64,000 bases of DNA from an uncultured Lachnospiraceae bacterium (GTDB lineage: Bacteria > Bacillota > Clostridia > Lachnospirales > Lachnospiraceae): contig CATKXY010000003.1 in the NCBI GenBank assembly GCA_949840915.1, forward strand, positions 1 to 64,000. The letters run 5' to 3'. The notes below the pieces were generated by a model that saw nothing but the letters and a program-made list of their open reading frames with translations, did not search any database and was not told the DNA's origin. A program made the translations under genes and the position numbers. Below, in pieces: positions 1 to 9,823 of the stretch (position 1 is the first letter of the stretch; every line of letters starts with the position of its first letter).

Positions 1-140
1 GAGAGACTAAGTAACATTTGACAGCAGGCACGGGAAAGAAGTAAACTTAAGGAAAACAAGTCTGGATAAATCTGTGGCAGGAACTCTCTGCGATTCTCCA
101 ACTGACAGTAAGTTTACTCTATCGTATTTTACAAAATGCA

Positions 141-169
141 TTGCAAATCGTCTATAAGTATGATACACT
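141..169 (+). promoter_or_regulatory. Candidate promoter of the butyrate operon
   Basis: A TTGCAA -35 hexamer at 141-146 is followed after 17 bases by TACACT at 164-169, about 85 bases before thl. The -10 box is only a moderate match. The same TTGCAA -35 is seen at several other promoters in this window. The preceding bases 1-140 hold no gene I can support, only a 10-bp inverted repeat (AGTAAACTTA at 40-49, TAAGTTTACT at 109-118) of unknown role. Confidence 0.4.
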
Positions 170-252
170 TACAATCAGTGGCTATGATAAAAAAATAACA
201 ATCGGCAAAGCAAAGAGAATTACCAAATAACAAATTATGGAGGAGAAGGAAA

Positions 253-1437
253 ATGGCGAAAAAAGTGGTATTGGCAGGAGCATGCCGCACGGCGATCGGA
301 ACGATGGGCGGAACTTTGAGCACGACCCCCGCTGCGGAGCTGGGCGCAATCGTGATCAAGGAGGCTCTGAACAGAGCGGGGGTTGCTCCCGAGCAGGTGG
401 ACCAGGTCTACATGGGCTGCGTGATTCAGGCGGGGCTTGGACAGAATGTAGCCCGACAGGCTTCCATCAAGGCAGGCCTTCCCATCGAGGTACCCGCTGT
501 GACCATGAACGTAGTGTGTGGTTCCGGCTTAAACTGTGTGAACCAGGCTGCGCAGATGATCATGGCAGGAGATGCGGATATCGTTGTGGCAGGCGGTATG
601 GAGAATATGTCCATGGCTCCCTATGCGGTTCCCCAGGCCCGTTACGGCTATAGAATGAACAACGGTACCTTGGTGGACACCATGATCAAGGACGCTCTCT
701 GGGACGCTTTCAACGATTATCATATGATCAAGACCGCGGACAATATCTGCGAGGAGTGGGGACTCACCCGCGAAGAGCTAGATGAGTTTGCGCTGAAGAG
801 CCAGCAGAAAGCTGAGGCTGCGCAGAAGAGCGGCGCGTTCAAGGCGGAGATTGTTCCCGTTGAAGTTAAGAAAAAGAAAGAGACTATCGTATTTGATACG
901 GACGAAGGCCCCAGAGCAGGATCTACCATTGAGGGTCTGGCAAAGCTGCGTCCTATCAACCCGGGCGGTTTCGTGACTGCGGGCAATGCGTCCGGCATCA
1001 ACGACGGCGCTGCTGCCATCGTGGTGATGAGCGAGGAGAAGGCGAAGGAGCTGGGCGTGAAGCCTATGGCTACATTTGTTGCGGGAGCACTGGCAGGCGT
1101 CCGTCCCGAGGTTATGGGCATCGGCCCCGTTGCCGCAACAAAGAAGGTGATGGCAAAGACGGGTATGAAGATTGAGGACTTTGACATCATTGAGGCAAAT
1201 GAGGCCTTTGCGGCACAGTCCGTTGCAGTGGGCAAGGATCTGGGCATCGATGTGGATAAGCAGCTCAATCCCAACGGCGGAGCTATCGCGCTGGGACACC
1301 CTGTGGGCGCTTCGGGCTGCCGCATCCTGGTGACTCTGCTGCATGAGATGCAGGCGAAGGGCGCGAAGACCGGGCTGGCTACGCTGTGCATCGGCGGCGG
1401 CATGGGATGTTCCACAGTCGTGAAGATCGAGGACTGA
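253..1437 (+). CDS. thl: Acetyl-CoA acetyltransferase (thiolase)
   Basis: Condenses two acetyl-CoA to acetoacetyl-CoA, the first step of butyrate synthesis. The 394-residue length is normal for biosynthetic thiolases. The acyl-accepting Cys is C89 in VVCGSGLN, the His is H349 in GHPVGASG and the second catalytic Cys is C379 in CIGGGMG, so the triad is intact. The ATG follows GGAGGAGAAGGAAA. It is the first gene of a tightly packed operon with crt, hbd, bcd, etfB and etfA, which fixes its role in the butyryl-CoA pathway rather than in fatty-acid breakdown. Confidence 0.97.
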   Translation: MAKKVVLAGACRTAIGTMGGTLSTTPAAELGAIVIKEALNRAGVAPEQVDQVYMGCVIQAGLGQNVARQASIKAGLPIEVPAVTMNVVCGSGLNCVNQAAQMIMAGDADIVVAGGMENMSMAPYAVPQARYGYRMNNGTLVDTMIKDALWDAFNDYHMIKTADNICEEWGLTREELDEFALKSQQKAEAAQKSGAFKAEIVPVEVKKKKETIVFDTDEGPRAGSTIEGLAKLRPINPGGFVTAGNASGINDGAAAIVVMSEEKAKELGVKPMATFVAGALAGVRPEVMGIGPVAATKKVMAKTGMKIEDFDIIEANEAFAAQSVAVGKDLGIDVDKQLNPNGGAIALGHPVGASGCRILVTLLHEMQAKGAKTGLATLCIGGGMGCSTVVKIED

Positions 1438-1517
1438 GACAGGAAGCCGGAACAGAGAATAGAAAGATAGGCTGAGTTAAAACTGGCGCCTGCCACAGCG
1501 GGCAGATGGGAGTTAAT

Positions 1518-2303
1518 ATGGATTATATTTTATATGAACAAAAGAACGATTACGCGATTATCACCGTCAATCGCGAGAAAGCGCTGAACGCCTTGAATTC
1601 CCAGGTGCTGGATGAGTTGAATGCCGCGCTGGACGGCGTTGACCTGGGAGCGGTGCGCTGTCTGATCCTCACCGGAGCCGGGGAGAAATCCTTTGTGGCC
1701 GGGGCGGATATCGGCGAGATGAGCACTCTGACCAAAGCGGAAGGGGAGGCTTTCGGCAAGAAGGGCAATGATGTATTCCGCAGACTGGAGACTTTCCCCA
1801 TCCCCGTGATCGCAGCGGTGGGCGGGTTTGCTCTGGGCGGCGGCTGCGAGCTGGCCATGAGCTGTGATATCCGCATCTGTTCCGACAATGCCGTGTTCGG
1901 ACAGCCCGAGGTGGGCCTGGGCATCACGCCGGGATTTGGCGGGACGCAGAGGCTTGCGCGCATCGTGGGCGTGGGCATGGCAAAGCAGATGATTTACACG
2001 GCACGCAATATCAAGGCTGACGAGGCGTTCAGAATCGGTCTGGTCAATGCGGTTTATGCAAAGGAAGAGCTGCTTCCCGCGGCGGAGAAGATGGCCGCAG
2101 GCATCGCAAAGAATGCTCCGATTGCCGTTCGCAACTGCAAGAAAGCCATCAATGAGGGGCTGGACGTGAACATGGATGCCGCTGTCATCATTGAGGAGAA
2201 GCTTTTTGGAGACTGTTTTGAGACAGAGGATCAAAAGTACGGTATGGCATTTTTCCTTGACAAGAACAAGGAGAAGGTGAAGGAGCCTTTTAAGAATTGC
2301 TGA
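1518..2303 (+). CDS. crt: 3-hydroxybutyryl-CoA dehydratase (crotonase)
   Basis: Dehydrates 3-hydroxybutyryl-CoA to crotonyl-CoA. It is an enoyl-CoA hydratase/isomerase superfamily protein of 261 residues with the oxyanion-hole segments FVAGADIGEM and GGGCELAMSCD and the catalytic-Glu region GQPEVGLGITPGFGGTQR. An upstream in-frame ATG exists at 1506, but the GGGAG that follows that ATG is well placed as the ribosome site of the ATG at 1518, so I use the latter. It lies 80 bases after thl and 59 bases before hbd in the same operon. Confidence 0.96.
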   Translation: MDYILYEQKNDYAIITVNREKALNALNSQVLDELNAALDGVDLGAVRCLILTGAGEKSFVAGADIGEMSTLTKAEGEAFGKKGNDVFRRLETFPIPVIAAVGGFALGGGCELAMSCDIRICSDNAVFGQPEVGLGITPGFGGTQRLARIVGVGMAKQMIYTARNIKADEAFRIGLVNAVYAKEELLPAAEKMAAGIAKNAPIAVRNCKKAINEGLDVNMDAAVIIEEKLFGDCFETEDQKYGMAFFLDKNKEKVKEPFKNC

Positions 2304-2362
2304 CCGGAGTCAAGTAATTAAATTTTGCAAACATATATTATGAAACAGAAGGAGGATGCAAG

Positions 2363-3202
2363 ATGAAAGTAGGTATTATCGGCGCGGGAACCATGGGTTC
2401 CGGTATTGCACAGGCTTTTGCCATGACAGAGGGCTATGAGGTATGTCTCTGCGATATCAAGCAGGAGTTTGCGGATGGCGGCAAGGCCAAGATTCTGAAG
2501 AACCTGAACTTCCTGGTGGGCAAGGAAAAGATTACTCAGGAGAAGGCGGATGCCATTGCGGCAAAGATTTCCACAGGTTTAAAGGATATCTGCACGGACT
2601 GCGATCTGGTCATCGAGGTTGCTCCCGAAAATATGCAGCTTAAGAAGGATACTTTCAAAGAGCTGCAGGCGATTGTGAAGCCCGAGTGCATTTTTGCCAC
2701 CAACACCTCCTCTCTCTCCATCACGGAGATCGGGGCAGGGCTTGACCGTCCTATGATCGGCATGCATTTCTTTAATCCTGCTGACAGAATGAAGCTGGTT
2801 GAGGTAATTGCGGGTGAAAATACTCCTGCGGAGCTGGTGGAGAAGATCAAGGCGATCTCCGCCGAGATCGGCAAGACTCCCGTGGAGGTGAAGGAGGCCC
2901 CCGGCTTTGTGGTGAACCGCATCCTCATCCCCATGATCAATGAGGCTGTCGGCATCTACGCGGACGGCATTGCCAGCGTGGCAGATATTGATGAGGCTAT
3001 GAAGCTGGGTGCGTCGCATCCCATGGGCCCCCTGGCTCTGGGAGATCTGGTGGGCCTGGACATCGTGCTGGCGATCATGGAGGTGCTGCAGAACGAGACC
3101 GGCGATCCCAAGTACCGTCCTCATCCGCTGCTTCGCAAGATGGTGCGCGCAGGAAAGCTGGGCCGCAAGACCGGCAAGGGCTTTTACGATTACAGCAAGT
3201 GA
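2363..3202 (+). CDS. hbd: 3-hydroxybutyryl-CoA dehydrogenase
   Basis: Reduces acetoacetyl-CoA to 3-hydroxybutyryl-CoA. The 279-residue protein begins with the Rossmann motif [14 protein letters not shown] at residues 4-17, carries the catalytic His in [15 protein letters not shown], and ends with the dimerising C-terminal domain ([13 protein letters not shown]). Length and motifs match the short clostridial monofunctional enzyme. The start has a GGAGGATGCAAG ribosome site. Third gene of the butyrate operon. Confidence 0.97.
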   Translation: MKVGIIGAGTMGSGIAQAFAMTEGYEVCLCDIKQEFADGGKAKILKNLNFLVGKEKITQEKADAIAAKISTGLKDICTDCDLVIEVAPENMQLKKDTFKELQAIVKPECIFATNTSSLSITEIGAGLDRPMIGMHFFNPADRMKLVEVIAGENTPAELVEKIKAISAEIGKTPVEVKEAPGFVVNRILIPMINEAVGIYADGIASVADIDEAMKLGASHPMGPLALGDLVGLDIVLAIMEVLQNETGDPKYRPHPLLRKMVRAGKLGRKTGKGFYDYSK

Positions 3203-3251
3203 CGGGATGAACAGAAAATAGAGCAGAAACATAAAGTTAAGGAGAAAAATC

Positions 3252-4418
3252 ATGGATTTTACTTTGAGCAAGAAGCATGAAATGGCGCGTACTCTCTTTA
3301 GAGAGTTTGCCGAGAAAGAAGTAAAGCCCTTGGCGCAGGAGGTTGATGAGACTGAAGAATTCCCCCGCGCAACGGTTGAGAAGATGGCAAAGGCCGGATT
3401 TATGGGAATCCCTGTACCCAAGGAGTATGGCGGGCAGGGCTGTGACGTCCTTACCTATGCAATGTGTGTGGAGGAGCTGGCCAAGGTGTGCGGCACCACT
3501 GCAGTTATCGTGTCCGCGCATACCTCCCTTTGCTGTGATCCTATCCTCACCTATGGTACTGAGGAACAGAAGCAGAAATATCTCCCTGACCTGGCTGCCG
3601 GCCGCAAGATCGGCGCTTTCGGCCTGACCGAGCCCGGTGCCGGAACCGACGCTCAGGGGCAGCAGACCAAGGCAGTGCTGGATGGGGATGAGTGGGTTGT
3701 GAACGGCTCCAAGATATTCATCACCAACGGTAAGGAGGCAGATATCTATGTGATTTTTGCCGTGACTGCCATCACTGAGAAGAAGGGCAGACCCTTCAAG
3801 GAGATTTCCGCATTTATCGTAGAGAAGGGCACTCCCGGTTTCACTTTCGGAACCAAGGAGAAAAAGATGGGAATCAGAGGTTCCTCCACATATGAGCTGA
3901 TCTTTACGGACTGCCGTATCCCCAAGGAGAATATGCTGGGACAGCAGGGCAAAGGATTCAACATTGCAATGCATACATTGGACGGCGGACGTATCGGTAT
4001 CGCCGCACAGGCTCTGGGTATCGGCGAGGGTGCACTGGAGCGGACCATCGAGTACACCAAGGAGAGAAAACAGTTTGGCAGGAGCCTCAGCGCGTTCCAG
4101 AACACGCAGTTCCAGCTGGCAGATATGGCGACCAAGGCGCAGGCCGCACAGTTCCTTGTATACAAGGCAGCCTGCACCAAGGATCAGTACACCAGGGACC
4201 ACAAGACCTCCTATGGAGTGGAGGCAGCTATGGCAAAGCTCTATGCGGCAGAGATGGCTATGGAAGTCACCACCAAGGCTGTTCAGCTCCACGGCGGCTA
4301 CGGCTACACGAGGGAGTATGATGTGGAGCGCATGATGCGTGACGCCAAGATCACCGAGATTTATGAGGGCACTTCCGAGGTACAGAGAATGGTTATCTCC
4401 GCAGCGCTGCTTAAATAA
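3252..4418 (+). CDS. bcd: Butyryl-CoA dehydrogenase
   Basis: Acyl-CoA dehydrogenase family flavoprotein (388 residues) that reduces crotonyl-CoA to butyryl-CoA. FAD/substrate motifs are visible: FGLTEPGAGTDA, the WVVNGSKIFITNG segment, and the catalytic Glu (about residue 372) in IYEGTSEVQRMV. Clostridial Bcd works as a complex with EtfAB, coupling NADH oxidation to crotonyl-CoA and ferredoxin reduction by electron bifurcation; the adjacent etfB and etfA fit that. Bifurcation itself is inferred from the family, not shown by this sequence. Confidence 0.96.
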   Translation: MDFTLSKKHEMARTLFREFAEKEVKPLAQEVDETEEFPRATVEKMAKAGFMGIPVPKEYGGQGCDVLTYAMCVEELAKVCGTTAVIVSAHTSLCCDPILTYGTEEQKQKYLPDLAAGRKIGAFGLTEPGAGTDAQGQQTKAVLDGDEWVVNGSKIFITNGKEADIYVIFAVTAITEKKGRPFKEISAFIVEKGTPGFTFGTKEKKMGIRGSSTYELIFTDCRIPKENMLGQQGKGFNIAMHTLDGGRIGIAAQALGIGEGALERTIEYTKERKQFGRSLSAFQNTQFQLADMATKAQAAQFLVYKAACTKDQYTRDHKTSYGVEAAMAKLYAAEMAMEVTTKAVQLHGGYGYTREYDVERMMRDAKITEIYEGTSEVQRMVISAALLK

Positions 4419-4455
4419 CCTGAAAATCCGACAAATATAAAGGAGTGAATATACA

Positions 4456-5238
4456 ATGAAAATCGTTGTTTGTATTAAGCAGGTTCCCGATACCAAGGGC
4501 GGCGTAAAATTCAATCCCGACGGTACTCTGGACAGAGCTGCCATGATGACAATAATGAACCCCGACGACAAGGCCGGACTGGAGGCTGCGCTGAGATTAA
4601 AGGATCAGTACGGCGCTGAAGTCACCGTGCTCACCATGGGGCTTCCCAAGGCTGAGGATGTACTCAGAGAGGCTTTGGCGATGGGTGCAGACAAGGGTGT
4701 TCTGGTGACCGACAGAGTGCTGGGCGGAGCCGATACATGGGCTACTTCACAGACTCTGGCAGGCGCGCTGCGCAATATGGAGTATGATCTGATCATTACG
4801 GGACGTCAGGCTATCGACGGCGATACCGCACAGGTTGGCCCCCAGATTTCCGAGCATCTGAATATCCCTGTGATCTCCTATGCCCAGAATCTGAAGGTGG
4901 AGGGTGACAGCGTGGTTGTAGAGCGTCAGTTTGACGACAGATATCATGTGCTGAAGGCCAAGATGCCTTGTCTTGTGACCGCGTTGGCAGAGCTGAACGA
5001 GCCCCGTTACATGACGCCCGGCGGTATCTTTGATGCCTGTGAGGCGCAGATCACCGTGTGGGGCAGAGCGGATCTGAAGGACGTTGAGGATTCCAATCTG
5101 GGTCTCAAGGGTTCTCCTACTCAGATCGCAAAGGCTTCCGATAAAGTGCGGAAGGGCGCGGGCGAGAAGGTTGCTCTGGATCCTTCTGAGGCAGTTGACT
5201 ACATTGTCGGCAAATTAAAAGACAGGCACGTTATCTAA
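4456..5238 (+). CDS. etfB: Electron transfer flavoprotein beta subunit
   Basis: A 260-residue EtfB with the N-terminal MKIVVCIKQVPDT signature, the family-typical LTMGLPKAEDVLREALAMGAD segment and the ETF-beta motif near GRQAIDGDTAQVGPQ. It forms a heterodimer with EtfA and passes electrons to Bcd. Preceded by AAAGGAGTGAATATACA as ribosome site and followed 19 bases later by etfA, as is usual for the butyrate locus. Confidence 0.97.
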   Translation: MKIVVCIKQVPDTKGGVKFNPDGTLDRAAMMTIMNPDDKAGLEAALRLKDQYGAEVTVLTMGLPKAEDVLREALAMGADKGVLVTDRVLGGADTWATSQTLAGALRNMEYDLIITGRQAIDGDTAQVGPQISEHLNIPVISYAQNLKVEGDSVVVERQFDDRYHVLKAKMPCLVTALAELNEPRYMTPGGIFDACEAQITVWGRADLKDVEDSNLGLKGSPTQIAKASDKVRKGAGEKVALDPSEAVDYIVGKLKDRHVI

Positions 5239-5257
5239 GCAGATGGAGGAAAATACA

Positions 5258-6301
5258 ATGAATTTAGAAGAATATAAGGGCGTATATGTCTTTGCACAGC
5301 AGGTGGACAATTGTATCAACAGCATTGCCTTTGAGCTGATCGGCAAGGGAAAAGACCTGGCTGAGACTCTGGGGACGGATGTGACTGCTGTACTGATCGG
5401 AAGCGGCGTAAAGGGGCTGGCCGACGAATTGGCCGAGTATGGCGCTGACAGAGTGATTGTGGTGGATGACCCGGAACTGAAGGAATACAGGACAGAGCCC
5501 TATGCACATGCATTGGCATCCGTCATCGAGAAATATAAGCCGGAGATTTTTCTGGTGGGCGCCACGGCTATCGGCCGTGATCTGGGCCCCCGCGTTTCTG
5601 CGAGAGTTCACACCGGCCTGACTGCAGACTGCACACAGCTCGAGATCGGTGATTTCCCCATCAATCCCATTCCCGGCAGAGAGCAGAAGCACAATCAGCT
5701 GCTCATGACCCGTCCCGCCTTCGGCGGCAACACCATCGCTACCATTGCCTGTCCTGAGTTTCGGCCCCAGATGGCCACAGTGCGCCCCGGCGTGATGCAG
5801 AAGCGTGCAAAGCAGGCCGGCGCCAAGGCGAATGTTGAAGAGTTTAATCCCGGATTTACCCCCGACAATAAGTATGTGGAGATTCTGGAGATCGTAAAAG
5901 CAGTAAGCGATACCGTGGATATCATGGATGCCAAGATACTGGTGAGCGGAGGCCGCGGTGTGGGCAGCCCCGAGAACTTCAAGCTTCTGGATGATCTGGC
6001 AGAAACCATCGGCGGCACTGTGAGCTGTTCCCGTGCCGTGGTGGATGCAGGCTGGAAATCCAAGGACCTGCAGGTGGGGCAGACCGGCAAGACCGTTCGT
6101 CCCAATGTGTATTTTGCCATTGGTATTTCCGGTGCTATTCAGCATCTTGCAGGTATGGAAGAATCCGATATTATCATTGCGATCAACAAAGATGAGACTG
6201 CGCCCATTTTTGATGTAGCTGACTATGGAATCGTGGGAGATCTCAACAAGATCCTTCCCACTCTGACAGAGAAGCTCAAGGCAGAGATGGCAGCAAGATA
6301 A
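5258..6301 (+). CDS. etfA: Electron transfer flavoprotein alpha subunit
   Basis: A 347-residue EtfA. The N-terminal half carries the adenine-nucleotide alpha-hydrolase-like fold; the C-terminal half holds the FAD-binding region (SGGRGVGSPENFKLLDDLA, GQTGKTVRPNVYFAIGISGA and DIIIAINKDETAPIFDVADYGIVGD split over the fold). There is an in-frame ATG at 5243, but it sits directly on the GGAGGAAA ribosome site of the ATG at 5258, which I therefore choose. Last gene of the operon, followed by a terminator. Confidence 0.96.
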   Translation: MNLEEYKGVYVFAQQVDNCINSIAFELIGKGKDLAETLGTDVTAVLIGSGVKGLADELAEYGADRVIVVDDPELKEYRTEPYAHALASVIEKYKPEIFLVGATAIGRDLGPRVSARVHTGLTADCTQLEIGDFPINPIPGREQKHNQLLMTRPAFGGNTIATIACPEFRPQMATVRPGVMQKRAKQAGAKANVEEFNPGFTPDNKYVEILEIVKAVSDTVDIMDAKILVSGGRGVGSPENFKLLDDLAETIGGTVSCSRAVVDAGWKSKDLQVGQTGKTVRPNVYFAIGISGAIQHLAGMEESDIIIAINKDETAPIFDVADYGIVGDLNKILPTLTEKLKAEMAAR

Positions 6302-6311
6302 AAAGTGCGTT

Positions 6312-6349
6312 AAAGAGCTGTGTATCAGGAAGGGTATATAGCTCTTTTT
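6312..6349 (+). terminator. Terminator of the butyrate operon
   Basis: An 8-bp stem AAAGAGCT (6312-6319) and AGCTCTTT (6340-6347) with a 20-base loop ends in a run of five T, 10 bases after the etfA stop. The long loop makes it moderately strong. Confidence 0.65.
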
Positions 6350-6374
6350 GCTGGAAACCGGGGAGGAAGACCGC

Positions 6375-7034
6375 ATGAGGCGGAACGTGAGTCTGGAGGA
6401 GATATCTGACGGCAGATTATTCGACGACAATGATCTTGTGAGGGCGGATTGCCGCGGGTGTGAGGGCTGCAGTGACTGCTGCCGGGGTATGGGTAAATCC
6501 ATCCTGTTAGATCCATACGATGTGTACCGCCTGACCACAGGGCTCGGACGGCCTTTTGCGGACTTTTTGGACCGGGAGATTGAGCTCAGTGTGGTGGACG
6601 GCTATATCCTGCCGAATCTCAGGATGAGCGGGGCGGGGGAAGCCTGCGCATTTCTGGATGAGCAGGGCAGATGCTCGGTTCATTCTCTGCGCCCCGGAAT
6701 CTGCCGGATATTTCCGCTGGGACGATTTTATGAGAACGGCGCGTTCCGCTATTTTCTGCAGACGAAGGAGTGCGGGGCTGTCCGTTCCAAAATCAGAGTG
6801 AGCCGGTGGATTGATACGCCGATGCAAAAGCGCTACCGGGCTTTTGTCACAGACTGGCATTATCTGCTGAACGATGTGGAGGAGCGTCTGAGGGAGACGG
6901 AGGATGACATTTTTATAAAGAAACTGAATATGCTGTTACTACAGAACTTTTTCCTGACACCCTACGACGGGGAGAGGGATTTTTATGAGCAGTATGAGGA
7001 GCGAAAGGAGGACTTTCATGCATTCACCCCTTGA
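6375..7034 (+). CDS. YkgJ-family cysteine cluster protein
   Basis: A 219-residue soluble protein of the YkgJ/UPF0153 family, thought to bind a metal or Fe-S cluster through conserved cysteines; the biochemical role is unknown. Near the N-terminus it has CRGCEGCSDCC, then a CAFLDEQGRCSVHSLRPGIC region and a KEC further on, the arrangement expected of the family. The ATG at 6375 has a GGGGAGG ribosome site; an in-frame TTG at 6348 lies inside the etfA terminator and is rejected. Its 3' end overlaps the start of the next gene by 17 bases, suggesting translational coupling. Confidence 0.85.
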   Translation: MRRNVSLEEISDGRLFDDNDLVRADCRGCEGCSDCCRGMGKSILLDPYDVYRLTTGLGRPFADFLDREIELSVVDGYILPNLRMSGAGEACAFLDEQGRCSVHSLRPGICRIFPLGRFYENGAFRYFLQTKECGAVRSKIRVSRWIDTPMQKRYRAFVTDWHYLLNDVEERLRETEDDIFIKKLNMLLLQNFFLTPYDGERDFYEQYEERKEDFHAFTP

Positions 7035-7863
7035 GATTGCCAGAAACTTTGTGGAGATCGGCATACATAAGGTGCGTCTTTCGGCCTTTAAGATGGTAAT
7101 ATTGGGCGTATTTGCAGGCATGTTTATCGGTTTTGCGGGGATCGCATCCACCACGGCTTCGGCCACGGTGGCAAACCCTTCCGTAGCGAAGCTGTTGGGC
7201 GCCTGTGTCTTTCCGGCGGGCATGGCCATGGTGCTGGTGGCGGGAAGTGAACTGTTTACGGGTAATAACCTGGTCATTATCGCTCTGCTGGAGAAAAAGA
7301 TCAGGCTTTTTGAAATGCTGAAAAACTGGTTTATGGTGTTTGTGGGGAATTTCCTCGGCGCTGCGCTGGTGGCGGTTCTGGTCGTGTATGGGCACACGCC
7401 GGATCTGTTTGAGGGAGTTTTGGCGGATAAAGTGATAGGGGCGGCTGTGTCGAGAGTGACGCAGACCTTCCCGGAGGCTTTTATCCGCGGTATTCTCTGC
7501 AATGTATTGGTGTGTATTGCTGTCTGGGCGGCATTTGCGGCCAAAAAGGTCAGCGGCAAGCTGCTTATGAGCTTTTGGCCGGTAATGCTTTTTGTGCTAT
7601 GCGGATTTGAACACAGTATTGCGGACATCTATTTTGGCGTGGCGGGCATTCTCACTGCGGCGGAATATGGTATTGCGGCGGAGGGACTGACCTGGGGAAG
7701 CTTTTTGCTGCGCAATCTCCTCCCTGTGACATTGGGGAATATTGTGGGCGGAGCAGGGATCGTGGGATGCGGCTACTGGCTTATGTATCTGCGCCATACG
7801 CCTGGTTATGCGATGTCGATTCAGGCGGAACAGGAAGAATTGGATATTGCGGAAGAATACTAA
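7018..7863 (+). CDS. Formate/nitrite transporter family channel
   Basis: A FocA/NirC-type membrane protein of 281 residues with about six hydrophobic segments. Family features are visible: the N-terminal SPLEIARNFVEIG stretch, GVFAGMFIGFAG in the first helix, the AGSELFTGNN motif, NFLGAALVAV, RGILCNVLVCIAVW, and CGFEHSIADIYF. The last segment contains the His of the pore region. It would move formate, nitrite or a related small anion; formate is plausible given the formate dehydrogenase elsewhere in the window, but the substrate is inferred. AAAGGAGG seven bases before the ATG at 7018 decides the start. Confidence 0.92.
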   Translation: MHSPLEIARNFVEIGIHKVRLSAFKMVILGVFAGMFIGFAGIASTTASATVANPSVAKLLGACVFPAGMAMVLVAGSELFTGNNLVIIALLEKKIRLFEMLKNWFMVFVGNFLGAALVAVLVVYGHTPDLFEGVLADKVIGAAVSRVTQTFPEAFIRGILCNVLVCIAVWAAFAAKKVSGKLLMSFWPVMLFVLCGFEHSIADIYFGVAGILTAAEYGIAAEGLTWGSFLLRNLLPVTLGNIVGGAGIVGCGYWLMYLRHTPGYAMSIQAEQEELDIAEEY

Positions 7864-7926
7864 GTATGAATTGATTTGTGACTGCACACACTGACAAAAA
7901 CACACTATGTCAATAAAATGTTTTCA

Positions 7927-7955
7927 TTGCAAATATTTTTGAGTTATAGTAAAAT
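7927..7955 (+). promoter_or_regulatory. Promoter of the diguanylate cyclase gene
   Basis: TTGCAA at 7927-7932, a 17-base spacer, and TAAAAT at 7950-7955. About 90 bases of leader follow before the ATG and contain an imperfect hairpin (around 7985-8015) of unknown role. Confidence 0.55.
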
Positions 7956-8044
7956 TAAAATGTATGTAGCCTTTTGTTAAGAAGGGGTTCTAAATTTGTC
8001 TTCCGAATTAGGAACTCAAATCTGAGAGAGTGGAGTAGGTTTCT

Positions 8045-9796
8045 ATGGAAAGCAAAAATGTCTACGAAGTGAAAATCAACAGAAATACATACGATGTTAT
8101 CTCTGCCAACACGGCATTTTACGCATTCGTAGGAAAGAGACTATACAGCGGGTTTGATAAACTGATGGTTCCGACAGACGCAGAGCGTCTTTCAGAGTAT
8201 ATTGGGACCAGCAGAAATGTACTCTTGACAATGTTTACGGAGGATGGTGAGCCAAAGAATTTTATGGCGGTTTTTTCGGCAGAGGATAAGGCTCTGGTGG
8301 ATATTAAGCTGATTCCTCTGGATGAGATGCAGGAGTGGGAGAGACAGACACGCTATCAGGTGAATAAGAAAAATAATATTCTGAGCCTGTATGGCGATTA
8401 CTTTTTTGAGTATGACGTGGCAGAGGACAGTGTACGGGTTTATGCGGTGGATCATTTTGAGCAGAATGTGCTGTCCATGTCTTTTGCAGAGTTTGAGCAT
8501 AAGCTGCGCAAACGTATGGATGATAAGAACAGTAAGGGGCTCGAGGCGCTGCTGGCGGCGTTGCACAGCGGAAAGGATTATTTCACCATCAATATTCCCG
8601 GGGATATTTTGAATATTCGGGAGACGGAGTTTACACTGCTCAAAGGCATGTCCTTTTACGAGGAGGATCAGCACAGATATTCCATCGGCTATGTCCATTT
8701 CTGGAATGAGAGCTCGGCGGATTCCGTAGAGACCCGGCGCGCCATGGAGAGAGACTATCTCACAGGGGTGCTGACCAAGGCGGAGATATCCAATCTTGCC
8801 ATCAATACGGTGGATGTAAAAAAGACGGGCAATGTGACTATTGCCATTATCGATATTGACTATTTCAAGAAAGTCAACGATGTGTACGGCCATATGATGG
8901 GCGATGAGGTGTTGAAAAGAACGGCAGCCATCATACAGAATGAGGTTCGTGAGGACGGTCTGGTAGGAAGATTTGGCGGAGATGAATTTCTGGTCATCTT
9001 TTACAATGCCTATGATATGGAAACTATGCGTGAACGTCTCAGGAGCATCAAAAACGGCGTTGCGTCCAGCTTTGTGAAGACGCAGAGCGGAGAGGATATA
9101 TCCATCACACTCTCTATCGGATGCGCCGCTTATCCCAAGGACGCCGACAATTATGAGGATCTGTTTTTTCTGGCCGATTTTGCCCTGTACAGAGCGAAGG
9201 AGAAGGGCCGGAACAGATATATTATCTACAATCGCGACAAGCACGGAACCCTGGAGGATATCAAGAATAATAAGATGTCCGTGAACACACTCAACAGCCG
9301 CGGCAATATGTCTCCGGCCGAGCTGGTATGCGCCATGCAGGACAGAGTTTATACAGGACAGGCATATCCGCTGGATGAGCTGCTGGATGATGTGGCACTG
9401 AACTTGAATATCCAAAGAGTGATCCTGTATGCGGGACATCCCAGCCGGCTGGTGAGCATGGCCGGCGCAAACAGATTGTCCAGAGAGGTGGTGGATGCCA
9501 CAAAGGATTATCTGGCGGTTCCCGCGCTGTCAAAGCTCTACGATGCCACAGGCGTGGTGGTGGTAGATAATGTGAGACGTTTTGAGAGTTCAAGTCCCAC
9601 GCTGTATGAGAAGCTGAAAAAGCAGGGGATCATTTCTTTCATTCATGTGAGATTCAAGGACAAAAACGGGACGGATGCCACTTTGAGTCTCGAGTTTGTC
9701 AAGAACAGTATGACTTGGAACCGAACGCATCTTCCCTATTTCCGACTGTTGGCAAAACTTCTATCGGAATATGATCTGGGGAGACAAAATTTGTAG
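8045..9796 (+). CDS. Diguanylate cyclase with PAS-like and GAF-like regions
   Basis: A 583-residue soluble protein expected to make cyclic di-GMP from GTP. Residues about 1-100 and 110-225 look like two PAS-type sensor regions. The GGDEF domain spans about 235-395: DYLTGVLTKAE at its start, IAIIDIDYFKKVNDVYGH, and the intact active site GGDEF at 311-315. The inhibitory I-site, normally RxxD five residues before GGDEF, reads REDG here, so product inhibition may be weakened. Residues about 420-583 form another sensor-like (possibly GAF) domain. No membrane segment is seen. A PilZ-type receptor gene follows within 30 bases. Confidence 0.93.
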   Translation: MESKNVYEVKINRNTYDVISANTAFYAFVGKRLYSGFDKLMVPTDAERLSEYIGTSRNVLLTMFTEDGEPKNFMAVFSAEDKALVDIKLIPLDEMQEWERQTRYQVNKKNNILSLYGDYFFEYDVAEDSVRVYAVDHFEQNVLSMSFAEFEHKLRKRMDDKNSKGLEALLAALHSGKDYFTINIPGDILNIRETEFTLLKGMSFYEEDQHRYSIGYVHFWNESSADSVETRRAMERDYLTGVLTKAEISNLAINTVDVKKTGNVTIAIIDIDYFKKVNDVYGHMMGDEVLKRTAAIIQNEVREDGLVGRFGGDEFLVIFYNAYDMETMRERLRSIKNGVASSFVKTQSGEDISITLSIGCAAYPKDADNYEDLFFLADFALYRAKEKGRNRYIIYNRDKHGTLEDIKNNKMSVNTLNSRGNMSPAELVCAMQDRVYTGQAYPLDELLDDVALNLNIQRVILYAGHPSRLVSMAGANRLSREVVDATKDYLAVPALSKLYDATGVVVVDNVRRFESSSPTLYEKLKKQGIISFIHVRFKDKNGTDATLSLEFVKNSMTWNRTHLPYFRLLAKLLSEYDLGRQNL

Positions 9797-9823
9797 ACGC
9801 TTCTGTGGGTGGTGAGGATAGAG

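Noticed and set aside
3237..4571. 444-codon open frame antisense to bcd and etfB
   Set aside because: Shadow of well-supported genes, no recognisable protein features.
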